This document shows positions 13,004 through 25,419 of a DNA stretch of 64,000 bases, piece by piece; the stretch's first letter is position 1, and each line of letters opens with the position of its first letter. The position numbers and the translations under genes were made by a program. The notes under the pieces were generated by a model, which saw only the letters and a list, made by a program, of their open reading frames with translations, had not been told where the DNA came from and made no database searches. Source of the stretch: Diadophis punctatus similis (lineage: Eukaryota > Chordata > Lepidosauria > Squamata > Dipsadidae). Where the stretch lies: positions 3,522,710 through 3,586,709 of the forward strand of contig JALIGW010000057.1 of assembly GCA_023053685.1 (NCBI GenBank). The letters are read 5' to 3'.

Positions 13004-16000
13004 ATTATGCTGAAATCTGCCTTGCAATTTCTCTCTAGCTGACATTTTCCAGATGAGCGCAAGCAGAGTTCAAAGATTATGGTGAACTCTACCACATCAA
13101 TTTCTATCTAGCTTACATTTTCCAGATGTGCAGAAGCAGAGTTCAAAGATTATGCTGAAATCTAACACATCAATTTCTCTCTAGCTGAAATTTTCTAGAT
13201 GTGCACAAGCAGAGTTCCAGGATTATGCTGAAATCTGCCTCTGCATTTTCCCTCTAGCTGACATTTTCCAGATGTGAAGAAGCAGAGTTCAAAGATTCTG
13301 CTGAAATCTACCATATAAATTCCTATGTAGCTGACATTTTTCAGATGTGCTGAAGCAGAGTTCCAGGATTATGCTGAAATCTGCCTCTGCATTTTCTCTC
13401 TAGCTGACATTCTCCAGATGTGCAGAAGCAGAGTTCAAAGATTATGCTGAAATCTACGACATCAATTTCTCTCTAGCTTCCATTTTCTAGATGTGCAGAA
13501 GCAGAGTTCCAGCATTATGCTGAAATCTGCCACCTAAACTTCTCTCTAGCTGACATTTTCCAGATGTGCAGAAGCAGAGTTCAAATATTATGCTGAAATC
13601 TACCATACCAATTTCTCTCTAGCTGACATTTGCCAGATGTGAAGAAGCAGAGTTCCAGGATTGTGCTGAAATCTACCATACCAATTTCTCTCTAGCTGAC
13701 ATTTGCCAGATGTGAAGAAGCAGAGTTCCAGGATTCTGCTGAAAACCACCACATCAATTTCTCTCTAGCTTACATTTTCCAGATGTGCAGAAGCAGAGTT
13801 CCAGGATTTTGCTGAAATGTGCCTTGCAATTTCTCTCTAGCTGACTTTTCCAGATGTGAAGAAGCAGAGATCAAACATTATGCTGAAATCTACCACATCA
13901 ATTTCTCTCTAGCTGACATTTGCCAGATGTGCAGAAGCAGATTTCCAGGATTATGCTGAAATCAGCCTCTGCATTTTCTCTCTAGCTGACATTTTCCAGA
14001 TGTGAAGAAGCAGAGTTCAAAGATTATGCTGAAATCTACCACATAAATTCCTATCTAGCTGACATTTTTCAGATGTGATGAAGCAGAGATCCAGGATTAT
14101 GCTGAAATCAGCCTCTGCATTTTCTCTCTAGCTGATATTCTCCAGATGTGCAGAAGTAGAGTTCAAAGATTATGCTGAAATCTACCACATCAATTTCTCT
14201 CTAGCTGACATTTTCCAGATGTGCGGAAGCAGAGTTCCAGGATTATGCTGAAATCTACATCAATTTCTCTCTAGCTGACATTTTCCAGACATGCAGAAGC
14301 AGAGTTCCAGGATTGTGCTGAAAACCAGCACATCAATTTCTCTCTAGCTGACATTTTCCAGACATGCAGAAGCAGCGTTCCATGATTGTGCTGAAAACCA
14401 CCACATAAATTTCTCTCTAGCTGACTTTTCCAGATGTGCAGAAGCAGAGTGCCAGGATTTTGCTGTAACCACTACATCAATTTCTCTCTAGCTGACTTTT
14501 CCAGATGTGCATAAGCACATGTCCAGGATTATGCTGAAATCTGCCTTGCAATTTCTCTCTAGCTGACTTTTCCAGATATGCAGGAGTGTTCCAGGATTAT
14601 GCTGAAATCTACATCAATTTCTCTCAAGCTGACATTTTCCAGATGTACAGAAGCAGAGTTCCAGGTGTATGCTGAAATCTGCCTTGCAATTTCTCTCTAG
14701 CTGACTTTTCGCAGATGTGCAGAAGCAGAGTTCCAGGATTATGCTGAAAACCACCACATCAATTTCTCTCTAGCTGACTTTTCCAGATGTGCAGAAGCAG
14801 AGTTCCAGCATTATGCTGAAATCTGCCATATCAATTTCTCTCTAGCTGACATTTGCCAGATGTGAAGAAGCAGAGTTCCAGGATTGTGCTGAAATATACC
14901 ATACCAATTTCTCTCTAGCTGACATTTGCCAGATGTGAAGAAGCAGAGTTCCAGGATTGTGCTGAAAACCACCACATCAATTCCTCTCTAGCTGACATTC
15001 TCCAGATGTGCAGAAGCAGAGTTCAAAGATTATGCTGAAATCTACGACATCAATTTCTCTCTAGCTTACATTTTCCAGATGTGCAGAAGCAGAGTTCCAG
15101 CATTATGCTGAAATGTGCCTTGCAATTTCTCTCTAGCTGACTTTTCCAGATGTGAAGAAGCAGAGTTCAAACATTATGCTGAAATCTACCACATCAATTT
15201 CTCTCTAGCTGACATTTGCCAGATGTGCAGAAGCAGATTTCCAGGATTATGCTGAAATCAGCCTCTGCATTTTCTCTCTAGCTGACATTTTCCAGATGTG
15301 AAGAAGCAGAGTTCAAAGATTATGCTGAAATCTACCACATAAATTCCTACCTAGCTGACATTTTTCAGATGTGATGAAGCAGAGTTCCAGGATTATGCTG
15401 AAATCAGCCTCTGCATTTTCTCTCTAGCTGACATTCTCCAGATGTGCAGAAGCAGAGTGCCAGGATTTTGCTGTAACCACTACATCAATTTCTATCTAGC
15501 TGACTTTTCCAGATGTGCAGAAGCACATGTCCAGGATTATGCTGAAATCTGCCTTGCAATTTCTCTCTAGCTGTCTTTTGCAGATGTGCAGGAGAGTTCC
15601 AGGATTATGCTGAAATCTACATCAATTTCTCTCTAGCTGACATTTTCCAGATGTGCAGAAGCAGAGTTCAAAGATTATGCTGAAATCTACACATCAATTT
15701 CTCTCTAGCTGAGTATTCCAGATGTGCAGAAGCAGAGTTCCAGGATTATGCTGAAATCTACATCAATTTCTCTCTAGCTGACTTTTCCAGATGTGCAGAA
15801 GCAGAGTTCCAGGATTATGCTGAAATCTACATCAATTTCTCTCAAGCTGACATTTTCCAGATGTACAGAAGCAGAGTTCCAGGTGTATGCTGAAATCTGC
15901 CTTGCAATTTCTCTCTAGCTGACTTTTCGCAGATGTGCAGAAGCAGAGTTCCAGGATTATGCTGAAAACCACCACATCAATTTCTCTCTAGCTGACTTTT

Positions 16001-16027
16001 CCAGATGTGCAGAAGCAGAGTTCCAGC
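13004..16027 (+). repeat. 3024-bp divergent block, copy 2
   Basis: Tandem copy of the preceding block. Rare variants such as agagatccagg (about 14085) and gatatgcagg (about 14575) are shared with copy 1. The distant copy at 55508-58458 lacks them (agttccagg and gatgtgcagg there), so copies 1 and 2 look more recently duplicated from each other than from the distant one. Copy 2 leads into a monomer with tgccacataaac, copy 1 into one with tgccttgcaa. Confidence 0.85.
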
Positions 16028-19000
16028 ATTATGCTGAAATCTGCCACATAAACTTCTCTCTAGCTGACATTTTCCAGATGTGCAGAAGCAGAGTTCAAAT
16101 ATTATGCTGAAATCTACCATATCAATTTCTCTCTAGCTGACATTTGCCAGATGTGAAGAAGCAGATTTCCAGGATTGTGCTGAAATCTACCATACCAATT
16201 TCTCTCTAGCTGACATTTGCCAGATGTGAAGAAGCAGAGTTCCAGGATTGTGCTGAAATCAGCCTCTGCATTTTCTCTCTAGCTGACATTTTCCAGATGT
16301 GCAGAAGCAGAGTTCAAAGATGATGCTGAAATCTGCCTTGCAATTTGTCTCCAAGTGAAATTTTCCAGATGTGCAGAAGCAGAGTTCCAGGATTATGCTG
16401 AAATCTAGCACATCAATTTCTCTCTAGCTGACATTTTCCAGATGTGAGGAAGCAGTGTTCCAGGATTATGCTGAAATCAGCCTCTGCATTTTCTCTCTAG
16501 CTGACATTCTCCAGATGTGCAGAAGCAGAGTGCCAGGATTTTGCTGTAACCACTACATCAATTTCTCTCTAGCTGACTTTTCCAGATGTGCAGAAGCACA
16601 TGTCCAGGATTATGCTGAAATCTGCCTTGCAATTTCTCTCTAGCTGTCTTTTGCAGATGTGCAGGAGAGTTCCAGGATTATGCTGAAATCTACATCAATT
16701 TCTCTCTAGCTGACATTTTCCAGATGTGCAGAAGCAGAGTTCAAAGATTATGCTGAAATCTACACATCAATTTCTCTCTAGCTGAGTATTCCAGATGGGC
16801 AGAAGCAGAGTTCCAGGATTATGCTGAAATCTACATCAATTTCTCTCTAGCTGACTTTTCCAGATGTGCAGAAGCAGAGTTCCAGCATTATGCTGAAATC
16901 TACCATATCAATTTCTCTCTAGCTGACATTTTCCAGATGTGCAGAAGCAGAGTTCCAAGATTATGCTGAAATCTGCCTTGCAATTTCTCTCTAGCTGACA
17001 TTTTCCAGATGAGCACAAGCAGAGTTCAAAGATTATGGTGAACTCTACCACATCAATTTCTCTCTAGCTTACATTTTCCAGATGTGCAGAAGCAGAGTTC
17101 CAGCATTATGCTGAAATCTGCCACATAAACTTCTCTCTAGCTGACATTTGCCAGATGTGCAGAAGCAGAGTTCCAGGATTTTTCTGAAATGTGCCTTGCA
17201 ATTTCTCTCTAGCTGACTTTTCCAGATGTGAAGAAGCAGAGTTCAAACATTATGCTGAAACCTACCACATCAATTTCTCTCTAGCTGAAATTTTCTAGAT
17301 GTGCACAAGCAGAGTTCCAGGATTATGCTGAAATCTGCCTCTGCATTTTCCCTCTAGCTGACATTTTCCAGATGTGAAGAAGCAGAGTTCAAAGATTCTG
17401 CTGAAATCTACCACATAAATTCCTATGTAGCTGACATTTTTCAGATGTGCTGAAGCAGAGTTCCAGGATTATGCTGAAAGCAGCCTCTGCATTTTCTCTC
17501 TAGCTAACATTCTCCAGATGTGCAGAAGCAGAGTTCAAAGATTATGCTGAAATCTACGACATCAATTTCTCTCTAGCTTACATTTTCTAGATGTGCAGAA
17601 GCAGAGTTCCAGCATTATGCTGAAATCTGCCACATAAACTTCTCTCTAGCTGACATTTGCCAGATGTGTAGAAGCAGAGTTCCAGGATTTTCCTGAAATG
17701 TGCCTTGCAATTTCTCTCTAGCTGACTTTTCCAGATGTGAAGAAGCAGAGTTCAAAGATTATGCTGAAATCTACCACATCAATTTCTCTCTAGCTGACAT
17801 TTGCCAGATGTGCAGAAGCAGATTTCCAGGATTATGCTGAAATCAGCCTCTGCAATTTCTCTCTAGCTGACATTTGCCAGATGTGAAGAAGCAGAGTTCC
17901 AGGATTGTGCTGAAAACCACCACATCAATTTCTCTGTGGCTTACATTTTCCAGATGTGCAGAAGCAGATTTCCAGGATTATGCTGAAATGTGCCTTGCAA
18001 TTTCTCTCTAGCTGACTTTTCCAGATGTGAAGAAGCAGAGTTCAAACTTTATGCTGAACTCTACCACATCAATTTCTATCTAGCTGACATTTGCCAGATG
18101 TGCAGAAGCAGATTTCCAGGATTATGCTGAAATCAGCCTCTGCATTTTCTCTCTAGCTGACATTTTCCAGATGTGAAGAAGCAGAGTTCAAAGATTATGC
18201 TGAAATCTACCACATAAATTCCTATCTAGCTGACATTTTTCAGATGTGATGACGCAGAGTTCCTGGATTATGCTGAAATCAGCCTCTGCATTTTCTCTCT
18301 AGCTGACATTCTCCAGATGTGCAGAAGCAGAGTTCAAAGATTATGCTGAAATCTGCCTGTGCATTTTCCCTCTAGCTGACATTTTCCAGATGTGCGGAAG
18401 CAGAGTTCCAGGATTATGCTGAAATCTGCCTCTGCATTTTCCCTCTAGCTGACATTTTCCAGATGTGCGGAAGCAGAGTTCCAGGATTATGCTGAAATCT
18501 GCCTTGCAATTTTTCTCCAGGTGAAAATTTCCAGATGTGGACAAGCAGAGTTCAAAGACTATGCTGAAATCTAACACATCAATTTCTCTCTTGCTGACAT
18601 TTTCCAGATGTGCAGAAGCAGAGTTCCAGGATTATGCTGAAATCTGCCTCTGCATTTTCCCTCTAGCTGACATTTTCCAGATGTGCGGAAGCAGAGTTCA
18701 AAGATTATGCTGAAATCTACCACATCAATTTTCTAGCTTACATTTTCCAGATGTGCAGAAGCAGAGTTCCAGGATTATGCTGAAATCTACCACATCAATT
18801 TCTCTCTAGCTGACATTTTCCAGATGTGAGGAAGCAGTGTTCCAGGATTATGCTGAAATCAGCCTCTGCATTTTCTCTCTAGCTGACATTTTCCAGATGT
18901 GCAGAAGCAGAGTTCCAAGATTATGCTGAAATCTGCCTTGCAATTTCTCTCTAGCTGACATTTTCCAGATGAGCGCAAGCAGAGTTCAAAGATTATGGTG

Positions 19001-20588
19001 AACTCTACCAGATCAATTTCTCTCTAGCTTACATTTTCCAGATGTGCAGAAGCAGAGTTCAAAGATTATTGTGAAATCTACCACATCAATTTCTCTCTAG
19101 CTGACATTTTCCAGACATGCAGAAGCAGAGTTCCAGGATTGTGCTGAAAACCACCACATCAATTTCTCTCTAGCTGACTTTTCCAGATGTGCAGAAGCAG
19201 AGTGCCAGGATTTTGCTGTAACCACTACATCAATTTCTCTCTAGCTGACTTTTCCAGATGTGCAGAAGCACATGTCCAGGATTATGCTAAAATCTGCCTT
19301 GCAATTTCTCTCTAGCTGACTTTTCCAGATGTGCAGGAGACTTCCAGGATTATGCTGAAATCTACATCAATTTCTCTCTAGCTGACATTTTCCAGATGTG
19401 CAGAAGCAGAGTTCAAAGATTATGCTGAAATCTAAACATCAATTTCTCTCTAGCTGACTTTTCCAGATGTGCAGAAGCAGAGTTACAGGATAATGCTGAA
19501 ATCTACATCAATTTCTCTCAAGCTTACATTTTCCAGATGTGCAGAAGCAGAGTGCCAGGATTTTGCTGTAACCACCACATCAATTTCTCTCTAGCTGACT
19601 TTCCCAGATGTGCAGAAGCACATGTCCAGGATTATGCTGAAATCTGCCTTGTAATTTCTCTCTAGCTGACTTTTCCAGATGTGCTGGAGTGTTCCAGGAT
19701 TATGCTGAAATCTACATCAATTTCTCTCAAGCTGACATTTTCCAGATGTACAGAAGCAGAGTTCCAGGTGTATGCTGAAATCTGCCTTGCAATTTCTCTC
19801 TAGCTGACTTTTCCAGATGTGCAGAAGGAGACTTCCAGGATTATGCTGAACTCTGCCTTCCAATTTATCTCTATCTGACTTTTCCAGATGTGCAGAAGCA
19901 GAGTTCCAGGATTATGCTGAAATCTACATCAATTTCTTTCTAGCTGACATTTTCCAGATTCTCAGAAGCAGAGTTCCAGGATTATGCTGAAATCTACCAC
20001 ATCAATTTCTCTCTAGCTGACATTTTCCAAATGTACGGAAGCAGAGTTCAAAGATTATGCTGAAATCTACATCAATTTCTCTATAGCTGACATTTTCCAC
20101 ATATGCAGAAGCAGAGTTCCAGGATTATGCTGAAAACCACCACATCAATTTCTCTCTAGCTGACTTTCCCAGGTGTGCAGGAGAGTTCCAGGATTATGCT
20201 GAAATCTACATCAATTTCTCTGAAGCTGACATTTTCCAGATGTATAGAAGCAGAGTTCCAGGTGTATGCTGAAATCTGCCTTGCAATTTCTCTCTAGCTG
20301 ACATTTCACAGATGTGCAGAAGCAGAGTTCAAAGATTATGCTGAAATCTGCCTTGATATTTCTCTCTAGCTGACTTCCAGATGTGTAGAAGTAGAGTTCC
20401 AGGTGTATGCTGAAATCTGCCTTGCAATTTCTCTCTAGCTGACATTTTGCAGATGTGCAGAAGCAGAGTTCCAGGATTATGCTGAAATCTGCCTTGCAAT
20501 TTCTCTCTAGCTGACTTTTCCAGATGTGCAGAAGCAGAGTTCAAAGATTATGCTGAAATCTAACACATCAATTTCTCTCTTGCTGACA
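16028..20588 (+). repeat. Divergent block, partner of 58459-63457
   Basis: This stretch matches the later block at offset 42431 up to about 16890 and at offset 42868 from there onward. The 437-bp step equals six monomers present only in the later copy. Shared unusual pieces include gatgatgctg, gtgaggaagcagtgttcc, acaagcagagttcaaagac, agattctcag and tgtagaagtagag. Open frames of up to 78 codons on the minus strand occur in both copies at equivalent places and look incidental. Confidence 0.8.
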
Positions 20589-23179
20589 TTTTCCAGATGT
20601 GCAGAAGCAGAGTTCCAGGATTATGCTGAAATCTGCCTCTGCATTTTCCCTCTAGCTTACATTTTCCAGATGTGCAGAAGCTGAGTTCAAAGATTATGGT
20701 GAAATCTACCTCATCAATTTCTCTCTAGCTGACATTTTCCAGATGTGCAGAAGCTGAGTTCATAGATTATGGTGAAATCTACCACATCAATTTCTCTCTG
20801 GCTGACATTTGCCAGATGTGCAGAAGCAGAGTTCCAGGATTATGCTGAAATCTGCCTTGCAATTTCTCTCTAGCTGACTTTTCCAGATGTGCAGAAGCAG
20901 AGTTCAAAGATTATGCTGAAATCTAACACATCAATTTCTCTCAAGCTGACATTTTCCAGATTTACAGAAGCAGAGTTCCAGGTGTATGCTGAAATCTGCC
21001 TTGCAATTCCTCTATAGCTGACTTTTCCAGATGTGCAGAAGCTGAGTTCAAAGATTATGGTGAAATCTACCACATCAATTTCTCTCTAACTGACATTTTC
21101 CAGACATGCAGAAGCAGAGTTCCAGGATTTTGCTGAAACCACTACATCAATTTCTTTCTAGCTGACTTTTCCAGATGTGCAGGAGTGTTCCAGGATTATG
21201 CTGAAATCTACATCAATTTCTCTCTAGCTGACATTTGCCAGATGTGAAGAAGCAGAGTTCCAGGATTGTGCTGAAATCTACCATACCAATTTCTCTCTAG
21301 CTGACATTTGCCAGATGTGAAGAAGCAGAGTTCCAGGATTGTGCTGAAAACCACCACATCAATTTCTCTATAGCTGACATTTGCCAGGTGTGCAGAAGCA
21401 GAGTTCCAGGATTATGCTGAAATCAGCCTCTACATTTTCTCTCTAGCTGACATTTTCCAGATGTGCGGAAGCAGAGTTCAAAGATTATGCTGAAATCTGC
21501 CTTGCAATTTGTCTCCAAGTGAAATTTTCCAGATGTGGAGAAGCAGAGTTCAGAGATTATGCTGAAATCTACCACATCAATCTCTCTCTAGCTGACTTTT
21601 CCAGATGTGCAGAAGCAGTGTTCCAGGATTATGCTGAAATCTAGCACATCAATTTCTCTCTAGCTGACATTTTCCAGATGTGCAGAAGCAGAGTTCCAAG
21701 ATTATGCTGAAATCTGCCTTGCAATTTCTCTCTAGCTGACATTTTCCAGATGAGCGCAAGCAGAGTTCAAAGATTATGGTGAACTCTACCACATCAATTT
21801 CTCTCTAGCTTACATTTTCCAGATGTGCAGAAGCAGAGTTCAAAGACTATACTGAAATCTAACACATCAGTTTCTCTCTTGCTGACATTTTCCAGATGTG
21901 CAGAAGCAGAGTTCCAGGATTATGCTGAAATCTGCCTCTGCATTTTCCCTCTAGCTGACATTTTCCAGATGTGCGGAAGCAGAGTTCAAAGATTATGCTG
22001 AAATCTACCACATCAATTTTCTAGCTTACATTTTCCAGATGTGCAGAAGCAGAGTTCCAGGATTATGCTAAAATCTGCTTTGCAATTATTCTCTAGCTGA
22101 CATTTTCCAGACATGCAGAAGCAGCGTTCCAGGATTGTGCTGAAAACCACCACATCAATTTCTCTCTAGCTGACTTTTCCAGATGTGCAGAAGCAGAGTG
22201 CCAGGATTTTGCTGTAACCACTACATCAATTTCTCTCTAGCTGACTTTTCCAGATGTGCAGAAGCACATGTCCAGGATTATGCTGAAATCTGCCTTTTAA
22301 TTTCTCTCTAGCTGACTTTTCCAGATGTGCAGGAGAGTTCCAGGATTATGCTGAAATCTACATCAATTTCTCTCTAGCTGACATTTTCCAGATGTGCAGA
22401 AGCAGAGTTCCAGGATTATGCTGAAATCTACATCAATTTCTCTCAAGCTGACATTTTCCAGATGTGCAGAAGCAGAGTGTCAGGATTTTGCTGTAACCAC
22501 CACATCAATTTCTCTCTAGCTGACTTCCCCAGATGTGCAGAAGCACATGTCCAGGATTATGCTGAAATCTGCCTTGTAATTTCTCTCTAGCTGACTTTTC
22601 CAGATGTGCAGGAGTGTTCCAGGATTATGCTGAAATCTACATCAATTTCTCTCAAGCTGACATTTTCCAGATGTACAGAAGCAGAGTTCCAGGTGTATGC
22701 TGAAATCTGCCTTGCAATTTCTCTCTAGCTGACTTTTCGCAGATGTGCAGAAGCAGAGTTCCAGGATTATGCTGAAAACCACCACATCAATTTCTCTCTA
22801 GCTGACTTTTCCAGATGTGCAGAAGCAGAGTTCCAGCATTATGCTGAAATCTGCCACATAAACTTCTCTCTAGCTGACATTTTCCAGATGTGCAGAAGCA
22901 GAGTTCAAATATTATGCTGAAATCTACCATATCAATTTCTCTCTAGCTGACATTTGCCAGATGTGAAGAAGCAGATTTCCAGGATTGTGCTGAAATCTAC
23001 CATACCAATTTCTCTCTAGCTGACATTTGCCAGATGTGAAGAAGCAGAGTTCCAGGATTGTGCTGAAAACCACCACATCAATTTCTCTATAGCTGACATT
23101 TGCCAGGTGTGCAGAAGCAGAGTTCCAGGATTATGCTGAAATCAGCCTCTACATTTTCTCTCTAGCTGACATTTTCCAG
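20589..23179 (+). repeat. Divergent mosaic block with gctgagttcatag monomers
   Basis: Contains a series resembling 1-1303 (gctgagttcatag at about 20755; agatttacag at about 20955) but with one extra monomer near 20870-20940. It then holds a series with the markers gactatactg and cacatcagtttc (21861) and caattattctctag (about 22084). From about 22009 it matches 28501-30134 at offset 6492, and cacatcagtttc recurs 1719 bp downstream at 23580. Confidence 0.75.
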
Positions 23180-25419
23180 ATGTGCGGAAGCAGAGTTCAA
23201 AGATTATGCTGAAATCTGCCTTGCAATTTGTCTCCAAGTGAAATTTTCCAGATGTGGAGAAGCAGAGTTCAGAGATTATGCTGAAATCTACCACATCAAT
23301 CTCTCTCTAGCTGACTTTTCCAGATGTGCAGAAGCAGTGTTCCAGGATTATGCTGAAATCTAGCACATCAATTTCTCTCTAGCTGACATTTTCCAGATGT
23401 GCAGAAGCAGAGTTCCAAGATTATGCTGAAATCTGCCTTGCAATTTCTCTCTAGCTGACATTTTCCAGATGAGCGCAAGCAGAGTTCAAAGATTATGGTG
23501 AACTCTACCACATCAATTTCTCTCTAGCTTACATTTTCCAGATGTGCAGAAGCAGAGTTCAAAGACTATACTGAAATCTAACACATCAGTTTCTCTCTTG
23601 CTGACATTTTCCAGATGTGCAGAAGCAGAGTTCCAGGATTATGCTGAAATCTGCCTCTGCATTTTCCCTCTAGCTGACATTTTCCAGATGTGCGGAAGCA
23701 GAGTTCAAAGATTATGCTGAAATCTACCACATCAATTTTCTAGCTTACATTTTCCAGATGTGCAGAAGCAGAGTTCCAGGATTATGCTAAAATCTGCCTT
23801 GCAATTATTCTCTAGCTGACATTTTCCAGATATGCAGAAGCAGCGTTCCAGGATTGTGCTGAAAACCACCACATCAATTTCTCTCTAGCTGACATTTGCC
23901 AGGTGTGCAGAAGCAGAGTTCCAGGATTGTGCTGAAAACCACCACATCAATTTCTCTCTAGCTGACATTTGCCAGGTGTGCAGAAGCAGAGTTCCAGGAT
24001 TGTGCTGAAAACCACCACATCAATTTCTCTCTAGCTGACATTAGCGAGGTGTGCAGAAGCAGAGTTCAAAGATTATGCTGAAATCTGCCTTGCAATTTGT
24101 CTCCAAGTGAAATTTTCCAGATGTGGAGAAGCAGAGTTCAGAGATTATGCTGAAATCTACCACATCAATCTCTCTCTAGCTGACTTTTCCAGATGTGCAG
24201 AAGCAGTGTTCCAGGATTATGCTGAAATCTAGCACATCAATTTCTCTCTAGCTGACATTTTCCAGATGTGCAGAAGCAGAGTTCCAAGATTATGCTGAAA
24301 TCTGCCTTGCAATTTCTCTCTAGCTGACATTTTCCAGATGAGCGCAAGCAGAGTTCAAAGATTATGGTGAACTCTACCACATCAATTTCTCTCTAGCTGA
24401 CATTTTCCAGATGTGCAGAAGCTGAGTTCATAGATTATGGTGAAATCTACCACATCAATTTCTCTCTGGCTGACATTTGCCAGATGTGCAGAAGCAGAGT
24501 TCCAGGATTATGCTGAAATCTGCCTTGCAATTTCTCTCAAGCTGACATTTTCCAGATTTACAGAAGCAGAGTTCCAGGTGTATGCTGAAATCTGCCTTGC
24601 AATTCCTCTATAGCTGACTTTTCCAGATGTGCAGAAGCTGAGTTCAAAGATTATGGTGAAATCTACCACATCAATTTCTCTCTAGCTGACATTTTCCAGA
24701 CATGCAGAAGCAGAGTTCCAGGATTTTGCTGAAACCACTACATCAATTTCTTTCTAGCTGACTTTTCCAGATGTGCAGGAGTGTTCCAGGATTATGCTGA
24801 AATCTACATCAATTTCTCTCTAGCTGACATTTGCCAGATGTGAAGAAGCAGAGTTCCAGGATTGTGCTGAAATCTACCATACCAATTTCTCTCTAGCTGA
24901 CATTTGCCAGATGTGAAGAAGCAGAGTTCCAGGATTGTGCTGAAAACCACCACATCAATTTCTCTATAGCTGACATTTGCCAGGTGTGCAGAAGCAGAGT
25001 TCCAGGATTATGCTGAAATCAGCCTCTACATTTTCTCTCTAGCTGACATTTTCCAGATGTGCGGAAGCAGAGTTCAAAGATTATGCTGAAATCTGCCTTG
25101 CAATTTGTCTCCAAGTGAAATTTTCCAGATGTGGAGAAGCAGAGTTCAGAGATTATGCTGAAATCTACCACATCAATCTCTCTCTAGCTGACTTTTCCAG
25201 ATGTGCAGAAGCAGAGTTCAAAGATTATGCTGAAATCTTACACATCAATTTCTCTCTAGCTGAAATTTTCTAGATGTGCACAAGCAGAGTTCCAGGATTA
25301 TGCTGAAATCTGCCTCTGCATTTTCCCTCTAGCTGACATTTTCCAGATGTGAAGAAGCAGAGTTCAAAGATTCTGCTGAAATCTACCATATAAATTCCTA
25401 TGTAGCTGACATTTTTCAG
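23180..25419 (+). repeat. 2240-bp block, copy 1
   Basis: Matches the next block at offset 2240 over about 23180-25214. Markers are cacatcagtttc (23580), three consecutive gattgtgctgaaaacc monomers with tgccaggtg (about 23900-24050), ttagcgagg (about 24041) and gagcgcaag (24341). Its last 200 bp (25215-25419) are HOR-type monomers (ctagatgtgcac, gattctgctg, ccatataaat, gtgcgg), a short piece of the 29-mer inside the divergent zone. Confidence 0.8.

Noticed and set aside
18341..18577. Minus-strand open frames of 67-78 codons (also at 2352, 20329, 20870, 61209 and 63197)
   Set aside because: They translate the same monomer in reverse, with the 24-residue pattern expected from 72-bp units. No domain, signal or context supports a product.
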